From an uncultured Elusimicrobia bacterium (GTDB lineage Bacteria > RUG730), in NCBI GenBank assembly GCA_900321865.1, contig ONXP01000055.1, positions 1 through 5,106 on the forward strand: DNA of 5,106 bases. Reading direction: 5' to 3'. Numbering within the stretch: position 1 is the first letter of the stretch; every line of letters starts with the position of its first letter. A program made the position numbers and the translations under genes. The notes under the pieces were generated by a model that ran no database searches, had not been told where the DNA came from, and saw only the letters and a list, made by a program, of their open reading frames with translations. Shown here one piece after another: positions 1-5,106 of this stretch.

Positions 1-573
1 AGAAACAAAAAAGGAATAGAGGCAACCTTTTCTACTATTGGCGAGGTTGTACTTTATGATGATAAAATAGCTGATATTTTTTATCATAGCACATGTGGTG
101 GACATACTGATAGTTCTAAAGCTGTTTGGGGAAATTTTTTAGATTATATTGTAGGAGTGAGATGTAATTATTGTAAAGAATCGCCTCATTATATTTGGAA
201 AAAATTTATATCTTTTAATGATATAAAAGATAAATTTAATAAAAATAATTATAATTTTAATAAAATAAAAAAAATAAAAATAAAATCGTTTTCAAAGGCT
301 GGAAGAACTAGGGAATTAACAGTGATAACCGATAAAGGAAGCTTTGATATTCCTTCGGCAAAATTTCGAAGTATGTTTGATAATATTTTAAAAAGTTCAA
401 ACTTTAAAATTATTGACAAAAAAGATGGAGTGCTTTTAGAAGGAAGAGGCTATGGACATGCTGTTGGAATGTGCCAGTATGGAGCCAAAGGATTAGCAGA
501 AAAAGGCCATTCTTATAAAAAAATAATAAAATATTATTTTAATGGAGTTAAAATAGATAAATGGACGAGCTAA
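1..573 (+). CDS. SpoIID/LytB-domain peptidoglycan lytic transglycosylase, 5'-truncated
   Basis: The frame is open from the first base, giving 190 residues up to the TAA at 571-573; the true start is upstream of the window. Two family hallmarks are visible (residues counted from base 1): YHSTCGGHT at 28-36, followed by AVWG at 41-44 and a Cys-rich piece with C55 and C58 leading to SPHYIW, and the C-terminal block GRGYGHAVGMCQYGA at 148-162 followed by GLAEKGHSYKKIIKYYF. Proteins of this family cleave glycan strands of peptidoglycan, often after amidases have removed the stem peptides. H29, C32, H35 and the later cysteines sit where family members are reported to bind zinc. The catalytic Glu region and any signal peptide would be in the missing N-terminal part. 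The usual Ser of the GMSQ motif is Cys158, a fairly common variant. GTG at 151 and ATG at 157 are not the start, because the conserved YHSTCGG block lies before them. The 3' end overlaps queA by 13 bases. Confidence 0.9.
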   Translation, partial: RNKKGIEATFSTIGEVVLYDDKIADIFYHSTCGGHTDSSKAVWGNFLDYIVGVRCNYCKESPHYIWKKFISFNDIKDKFNKNNYNFNKIKKIKIKSFSKAGRTRELTVITDKGSFDIPSAKFRSMFDNILKSSNFKIIDKKDGVLLEGRGYGHAVGMCQYGAKGLAEKGHSYKKIIKYYFNGVKIDKWTS

Positions 574-1661
574 ATTTAGATTTTATTAAAGATTTAAAAA
601 ATTATGATTTTGATTTAGATAGTTCGCTTATAGCACAAAAACCCTTAAAAAATAGAGAAGAATCAAAATTTTTAGTTTACGATACTTTTAGTGATAAAAT
701 TTTTCATAAACATTTTTTTGATATAGTTGATTTTTTTGATAAAGATGATTATATAATTTTAAATAATTCTAAGGTTATTCCAGTAAAAATTTTAGTAAAT
801 TCTAAAGAAGGGCATAAAAGGGAATTGCTTTTAGTCGAAGAAATAAAAACTGGAAAAGATTTTACGGACTATAGTGTTTTGACTAAATTGTCTAAGTTTA
901 AAACTGGAGATATTTTTTATTTTAATGATATAAAGGTCGAATTTTTAAAGAGAACTGTGGATAATTTAAACGGTATTTTTAGATTTTATATTAATAAAAT
1001 AAAATTGGTAGAATATTTAGATAATTTTGGGAAAATGCCACTTCCTCCATATATAAAAAGAAAACAAGATTTTTTGGAAATAGATTTATTTGATAAAACT
1101 AGATATCAAACTGTTTATGCAAAAAATCCAGGTTCTATTGCATGTCCTACGGCAGGGCTTCATTTTACTGGTGAAATTTTAGAAAAATTAAAGGCTAAAG
1201 GGGTAAAAATAGAAAAATTAACTCTTCATGTCGGGATAGGAACCTTTAGACCTATAAAAACGGACAATATTTTAGAGCATAAAATGTTATCAGAGAGATA
1301 TTTTATATCTGACGATTTGGTTAAAATTTTGTTGGATAAAAATTCAAAAATAACTTCCGTAGGGACTACGACGACTAGAACTATAGAAAGTTTTTTTTTA
1401 AATAAACAAAAAGAAGGGAGTGCTGATATTTTTATATATCCATCACATGAATTTCATATTGATAGGCTTATCACAAATTTTCATGTTCCAAAAGCTACCC
1501 CTCTTATTTTAATGATAGCTTTTTTGTCTCATAAATTAAAAATAAATGGGGAAGTGAATTTTTTGCAAAAAGCTTTTTCAATTTTTCATAAAATTTATGA
1601 TGAAGCTATAACTAAAAAATATCGATTTTATAGTTATGGTGATAGTATGATGATAATATAA
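561..1661 (+). CDS. queA: S-adenosylmethionine:tRNA ribosyltransferase-isomerase QueA
   Basis: QueA transfers and isomerises the ribosyl group of S-adenosylmethionine onto 7-aminomethyl-7-deazaguanine at tRNA wobble position 34, forming epoxyqueuosine in the cytoplasm. The 366-residue product carries the family motifs in order: DLDSSLIAQKPLKNREESK (19-37), NNSKVIPVK (68-76), PLPPYIKR (160-167), RYQTVYA (181-187), GSIACPTAGLHFT (191-203), LHVGIGTFRPI (222-232), GTTTTRTIES (268-277), NFHVPKATPLILMIAF (306-321) and YRFYSYGDSMM (354-364). The ATG at 561 is the only likely start before the first motif; it lies inside the preceding gene, with a modest GGAG at 544-547. The protein is slightly long because of a short N-terminal extension and about 15 extra residues between 322 and 345, where E. 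coli QueA has only nine residues between AF and the YxxAx...YRF block. The usual Arg residues of the NDTRVIPAR motif are Lys here. No other queuosine genes are visible. Identification is secure. Confidence 0.97.
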   Translation: MDELNLDFIKDLKNYDFDLDSSLIAQKPLKNREESKFLVYDTFSDKIFHKHFFDIVDFFDKDDYIILNNSKVIPVKILVNSKEGHKRELLLVEEIKTGKDFTDYSVLTKLSKFKTGDIFYFNDIKVEFLKRTVDNLNGIFRFYINKIKLVEYLDNFGKMPLPPYIKRKQDFLEIDLFDKTRYQTVYAKNPGSIACPTAGLHFTGEILEKLKAKGVKIEKLTLHVGIGTFRPIKTDNILEHKMLSERYFISDDLVKILLDKNSKITSVGTTTTRTIESFFLNKQKEGSADIFIYPSHEFHIDRLITNFHVPKATPLILMIAFLSHKLKINGEVNFLQKAFSIFHKIYDEAITKKYRFYSYGDSMMII

Positions 1662-1664
1662 AAA

Positions 1665-2555
1665 ATGAAACATTTTGAAAATTACTGTCTTAGAGAGTAT
1701 ATTGCTTTAAAAAATTTAGTTTATGTGAAAAATTTTTATATAGTAGAAACCTTGGATGAACTAAAAAATTTGTTGCGAAATATTAGAATAGAAGATAAAT
1801 CAAAAATAAGAATTTTGGGTTCTGGGACAAATCTTTTAATAAACGATAATTATAATTTAGATTTGGTAGTAATAAAATTATCTGGAGATTTTAAGTTTTT
1901 TAAAATTGATAAAAAAAATGAGCTTTTTTTTGCATATTCTGGAGTTATTTTACAAGCCTTTATCACAAAGCTTTTAATAAATAAACTGTCAGGAATGGAA
2001 GTTTTAGCGGGAATCCCAGGAACTATTGGTGGAGCAGTTTTTGGAAATGCTGGGACAAAATATGGTGAAATTTCAAATTTTGTAAAAAAGATTTTTTTGT
2101 TAGATTTTTTTGGAAATGAAAAAATTATTGACATAAAAGAAAATATTGATCAATATTTTGGCTATAGAAAAAATTTTTTTGCGAATAGTTTTAATTTTAT
2201 AATTTATAAAGTAGAATTTGGTAATTTTTTGTACAATAATGATGCTATTATGTTGTATAAAAAATTTTTTTCTGAAAAAATAGCTTCTCAGCCGTATGAT
2301 TATAAAAGTTTAGGATGTGTATTTAAAAATCCAAAAAATTCACTTTCTGCCGGACATTTGATAGATTTTATAGGAATGAAACATTATAAAATAGGAAATG
2401 TTTTTGTTTCTGAAAAGCATGCGAATTTTTTTGTATCCGATAAAGATAAAAATATTACTTTTAATGATTTTTTAGCTTTAATTAATTTTGTAAAAACTAA
2501 AATATACGAAAAATTTAATGTAAATTTAGAACTAGAAATAAAAATTTGGGAATAA
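1665..2555 (+). CDS. murB: UDP-N-acetylenolpyruvoylglucosamine reductase MurB (Cys-variant active site)
   Basis: MurB is the cytoplasmic FAD enzyme that uses NADPH to reduce UDP-GlcNAc-enolpyruvate to UDP-MurNAc, the second committed step of peptidoglycan precursor synthesis. The 296-residue product shows the FAD-binding LGSGTNLLINDN (51-62), GMEVLAGIPGTIGGAVFGNAG (110-130), FGYRKNFF (165-172, R168 matching E. coli Arg159), SLGCVFKNP (215-223), SAGHLIDFIGMKH (228-240), VSEKHANFFVS (248-258) and the C-terminal LELEIKIW, where E291 fits the catalytic Glu. R168 to C218 is 50 residues, as in S. aureus MurB and shorter than in E. coli, which points to the type II form without the Tyr loop. Two oddities: the proton-donor Ser of the GSxFKNP motif is Cys218, and the N-terminal TFxIGG-like segment is degenerate (YIALKNLVYVKN). 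The gene starts 3 bases after queA with no good Shine-Dalgarno, so translation is probably coupled to queA. Confidence 0.95.
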   Translation: MKHFENYCLREYIALKNLVYVKNFYIVETLDELKNLLRNIRIEDKSKIRILGSGTNLLINDNYNLDLVVIKLSGDFKFFKIDKKNELFFAYSGVILQAFITKLLINKLSGMEVLAGIPGTIGGAVFGNAGTKYGEISNFVKKIFLLDFFGNEKIIDIKENIDQYFGYRKNFFANSFNFIIYKVEFGNFLYNNDAIMLYKKFFSEKIASQPYDYKSLGCVFKNPKNSLSAGHLIDFIGMKHYKIGNVFVSEKHANFFVSDKDKNITFNDFLALINFVKTKIYEKFNVNLELEIKIWE

Positions 2556-2561
2556 TTATTT

Positions 2562-3701
2562 ATGAAAGTAAATTTTAAAGATATTTATATTCAAAGCTCT
2601 TTAAAAGAAAGTGTAATCCTTCAAAAGTTTTTATCAAAAATTGATTTACCTAAATTTAATATTATATATTTTGACGAGGATTTAAATATTTTTGTAAATA
2701 ATCTTAATGCTAAACTGGCTTTTAAAAAAAATTTAAATCCTAAAAAAACAATAATATTTGCTAATCAAAATGGAAAATTTATAAAAAAATGTCCTTGTAC
2801 TCCTAATTATTTAGGGTGTAATTATTATGTTGTGGAGCTAGCTGTAGGATGTTTATATGATTGTTCTTATTGCTACCTGCAGGAATATCAAAATATTTCT
2901 GCGACGATATTTTATTTAAATTTTGACAAATTATTTAATGAATTTGACGAATTATTAAAAAGTGATGAAAAAAAACTTTTTAGAATAGGTTTTGGAGAAT
3001 ATGCAGATTCTTTATTTTTAGATGAATATTTGAATTATACTGCTACAATAAGCAATTATTTATCTGGAAAATACAATAATTATTTGATAGAATATAAAAC
3101 GAAAAGTAATAATATTGCTAATATTTTAAATATAATCCCTTCTCATAAAGAAGTTATTGGCTGGTCAGTTAATTCCTTAAAAATAACTGATAATGAAGAA
3201 AAATTTACTTCAAATTTTTATGAAAGATTAGAGGCTATGAAAGAATGTTCCAAAAAAGATTTTTTTATAGCTTTGCATTTTGATCCAATAGTTTATTATG
3301 ATGGATATTTAGAAGATTATAGTTTCGTTATAAGTGAAATTTATAAAAACATTGATAAAAAAAATATTATTTGGATTAGTCTTGGGACATTTAGGTTTAA
3401 TCCTAAATTAAGGCCAATAATAGAATTAAAAAACAAAGATTCGTTGGTTTTAAAAGGTGAGTTTATAAAAGGTTTAGATAAAAAAGAAAGATATTATAAA
3501 AAAACGAGAATTGAAATTTATAAAAAAATAGTTTCTCTAATAAAAGCAAAAGATTCTAATGCTTTTATATATTTTTGTATGGAAGACAGTGAAGTTTATA
3601 GAGATGTTTTAAATTTGTCTATTAAAGAAAATGAAGATATTCATGCACTTTTTTGTTCTAGGTTAGCATCTTATGGATATACTAAAGATCTATTTATATA
3701 G
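2562..3701 (+). CDS. SPL-family (spore photoproduct lyase-like) radical SAM protein
   Basis: The 379-residue product contains a radical SAM CX3CX2C cluster motif, C97-LYD-C101-SY-C104, followed by YLQEYQN, the arrangement typical of the spore photoproduct lyase family (SplB, COG1533). It should bind a [4Fe-4S] cluster and cleave S-adenosylmethionine. Upstream, CPCTPNYLGCNYY (77-89) adds three cysteines that match a Cys-rich stretch seen in the non-sporulation branch of the family. Further family signatures are GEYADSLFLDEY (145-156), IGWSVNSLKI (199-208), LHFDPIVYYDGY (238-249), WISLGTFRF (271-279) and IYFCMEDSEVY (336-346). The cysteine that donates hydrogen in true spore photoproduct lyase (EAxCTSD region) has no counterpart in GEYADS, so a thymine-dimer repair role should not be assumed; the substrate is unknown. 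The gene starts 6 bases after murB with only a weak GGGAA upstream. Family membership is strong, function is open. Confidence 0.88.
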   Translation: MKVNFKDIYIQSSLKESVILQKFLSKIDLPKFNIIYFDEDLNIFVNNLNAKLAFKKNLNPKKTIIFANQNGKFIKKCPCTPNYLGCNYYVVELAVGCLYDCSYCYLQEYQNISATIFYLNFDKLFNEFDELLKSDEKKLFRIGFGEYADSLFLDEYLNYTATISNYLSGKYNNYLIEYKTKSNNIANILNIIPSHKEVIGWSVNSLKITDNEEKFTSNFYERLEAMKECSKKDFFIALHFDPIVYYDGYLEDYSFVISEIYKNIDKKNIIWISLGTFRFNPKLRPIIELKNKDSLVLKGEFIKGLDKKERYYKKTRIEIYKKIVSLIKAKDSNAFIYFCMEDSEVYRDVLNLSIKENEDIHALFCSRLASYGYTKDLFI

Positions 3702-3715
3702 ATAAAAAAATATTT

Positions 3716-3720
3716 GGAGG
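3716..3720 (+). promoter_or_regulatory. Strong Shine-Dalgarno sequence for the PilZ-methyltransferase gene
   Basis: GGAGG lies six bases before the ATG at 3727. It fixes that start and is the only near-perfect ribosome binding site in the window; queA, murB and the radical SAM gene have weak or no such site. This suggests the last gene is translated independently of its upstream neighbour, which ends 25 bases earlier. Confidence 0.85.
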
Positions 3721-3726
3721 GTCTTC

Positions 3727-5106
3727 ATGGATTTTGATAATCTTTCTATTACTAATGTAGATGAATTATTAAATCAAAAGATTGAAAATTTAACAATCGA
3801 GATCAGACTAACTTTTCCGAAGGATGTTATTTTAGTTAAGCAATTAGATGAGATTACAGAAGAAGGTTTTTCTTTTTCTATGTTAGAAAACGAAGGGTTT
3901 TTTGAAAAAGGAGTTATTTTAAATGACATTAAAATCTTTGATAGAGAAAGAGAATTTTTGATGTCAAAGATAGAAGTAGAAGGGAAAGAAAGCATTGAAG
4001 ATGAAGGCATAATAAAACATAAAATAAAATGTAAATTTTTGGAATATAAAAATGATTTAAAAAATATTCTTAGAAAAAGGCAAAAAAGATTTTCGATTAA
4101 TACTATTAAAAATATGACCAGCAAGGTTTTTTTTATTTTTAATGATGAAATTAATAGAGCGGAATTAATTAATTTTTCAAAAAGCGGAGCATTAATTTTA
4201 CTAAAAAGATCAAGATATATTTTTAGTAAAGGTGATATTTTGAAAGATTTTAGTATATACATAGGTGAAGAAAAATTTTATAGTGGGAATGCAGAAATAA
4301 TAGAAGTAATAAATAAAATTAATGATATAGAAATTAGAGTTTTTATTAAAGCAGGAGATATTCCTATTAATAAAATTTTAGATGTTAGTAATGTAAATAG
4401 ATTAGATTTCGTTATAAATAAAATAAAAAAAGAAGTTTCTGGAATGTATGATATTTCTAAAGAATATATACATGAAGTTAGTGAATTATCTTATAAACTT
4501 AGGATTTTAAAAAAATTTTTAGATGATTTTGAAAAAAGTATAAAAGATGAAGATCAAGTTATAAAACAAAAAATCTTGAATGATGCTTTAAATTTATTAG
4601 AAAAAGAATTTTTTGATGATATAACTAAACATCTTTATAAAATCAATGATCTGGTTAAAAATATAGATGTAAAAGATGAAATATATAAAAAATATTTGAC
4701 ATATTTTCAAAATGAATTAAATGAATACTTATTTCTGTCCCCATTTATAAATAGAATTTATTATAAGCCACTAGGTTATGCTGGAGATTATGAGATGATG
4801 AATATGATATATGCTAATATTCCTAGGGGTGAGAGTCTTTTTGCCAAAATTTTAGATAAATATACTTTAGAAATTCCGGTGGCTCAAGCTAATAGAAATA
4901 GAATCCCTTATATGTTAGGAAAAATTAAAACTATTGGAAAAAAAGTTTTAGAAAAAAAAGATAGAATAAAAATAGCGAGCATAGCCTGTGGTCCTTGTTT
5001 AGAAATACAAGAGTTGTTAAAAAAAGAAGAAATTTCAAACTATATAGATTTTACTTTGTTAGATTCTTCTAATGATGCTCTTTTATCTGCAAAAAATAAA
5101 TTAGAA
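3727..5106 (+). CDS. PilZ-like/SAM-dependent methyltransferase fusion protein, PhcB-like, 3'-truncated
   Basis: An ATG with an ideal GGAGG opens a frame that stays open for 460 codons to the window end. Three parts are seen. Residues about 24-105 form a beta-rich segment with EITEEGFSF (42-50), resembling a degenerate PilZ DxSxxG. Residues about 116-215 look like a second PilZ domain: a basic RKRQKR (116-121, an imperfect RxxxR) and, 27 residues on, NFSKSG (149-154), a good NxSxxG. PilZ domains bind cyclic di-GMP. Residues about 228-340 are mainly helical, charged linker. The last part carries KPLGYAGDYEMMNMIY (347-362), QANRNR (387-392), SIACGPCLEI (418-427), a class I methyltransferase glycine-rich loop variant, and FTLLDSS with D446 placed to bind the SAM ribose. 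The GYAGDYE-type block recalls proteins annotated as extracellular factor 3-hydroxypalmitic acid methyl ester synthases (PhcB-like). This assignment is from memory of the family, and the substrate is unproven. No signal peptide or membrane segment is seen, so it is probably cytoplasmic. The catalytic C-terminus is cut off. Confidence 0.75.
   Translation, partial: MDFDNLSITNVDELLNQKIENLTIEIRLTFPKDVILVKQLDEITEEGFSFSMLENEGFFEKGVILNDIKIFDREREFLMSKIEVEGKESIEDEGIIKHKIKCKFLEYKNDLKNILRKRQKRFSINTIKNMTSKVFFIFNDEINRAELINFSKSGALILLKRSRYIFSKGDILKDFSIYIGEEKFYSGNAEIIEVINKINDIEIRVFIKAGDIPINKILDVSNVNRLDFVINKIKKEVSGMYDISKEYIHEVSELSYKLRILKKFLDDFEKSIKDEDQVIKQKILNDALNLLEKEFFDDITKHLYKINDLVKNIDVKDEIYKKYLTYFQNELNEYLFLSPFINRIYYKPLGYAGDYEMMNMIYANIPRGESLFAKILDKYTLEIPVAQANRNRIPYMLGKIKTIGKKVLEKKDRIKIASIACGPCLEIQELLKKEEISNYIDFTLLDSSNDALLSAKNKLE

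Noticed and set aside
157-159. ATG as the start of a short SpoIID-type protein
   Set aside because: The frame is open upstream to base 1 and the upstream residues include the conserved YHSTCGGHT block, so the gene begins outside the window.
1850-2134. A 94-codon open frame on the - strand inside murB
   Set aside because: It lies fully opposite the most conserved murB motifs, has no recognisable domain, and its openness follows from the AT-rich codons of the + strand gene.
2562-3701. Evidence that the organism forms endospores (spore photoproduct lyase plus SpoIID)
   Set aside because: The lyase-like protein lacks the donor cysteine of true SPL, and SpoIID/LytB domains are common in non-sporulating bacteria; no sporulation-specific gene is present.
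3702-3726. Possible promoter or terminator in the largest intergenic gap
   Set aside because: The 25 bases hold a Shine-Dalgarno and an AT-rich leader but no hairpin with a T tract and no room for a full promoter; a promoter inside the preceding gene cannot be excluded but none stands out from the AT-rich background.
3774-4262. A 162-codon open frame on the - strand opposite the PilZ-like segment
   Set aside because: Its product is low-complexity Leu/Ile/Phe/Lys/Ser-rich with no motif, while the + strand has a frame with an ideal ribosome binding site and recognisable domains over the same bases.

Overview
This is a very AT-rich window, about one quarter G+C by eye, with many A and T homopolymer runs inside genes. 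It is densely coding. Five genes lie on the + strand and none on the - strand. The largest gap between genes is 25 bases, so the stretch reads as part of one operon that runs off both ends. The genes suggest a low-GC, peptidoglycan-containing, probably anaerobic bacterium. No gene identifies the phylum. A Deferribacterota-like or spirochaete-like origin is only a guess. The SpoIID-type gene and the spore-photoproduct-lyase-like gene do not by themselves show that the organism sporulates, since both families occur widely in non-sporulating bacteria.

Layout: positions 1-573 hold the 3' end of a SpoIID/LytB-type peptidoglycan lytic transglycosylase. Positions 561-1661 hold queA (tRNA queuosine synthesis), overlapping the previous gene by 13 bases. 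Positions 1665-2555 hold murB (UDP-MurNAc synthesis), with a cysteine where the catalytic serine is usually found. Positions 2562-3701 hold a radical SAM protein of the spore photoproduct lyase family, from the branch that lacks the lyase's hydrogen-donor cysteine. From 3727 to the window end there is an unfinished 460-codon frame that fuses a PilZ-like N-terminal half to a SAM-dependent methyltransferase resembling the family annotated as making 3-hydroxypalmitic acid methyl ester (PhcB-like). It has the only strong Shine-Dalgarno sequence in the window.

How they fit together: two genes act on peptidoglycan (MurB early in precursor synthesis, the SpoIID protein on the finished wall), and queA is a tRNA-modification gene that simply shares the transcript. 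The last gene is the most unusual. Its layout suggests an enzyme that makes a small methylated product and may be controlled by cyclic di-GMP, but ligand and substrate are inferred, not shown. No RNA gene, CRISPR array, insertion sequence or convincing terminator was seen, and no stretch over 300 bases lacks a gene.
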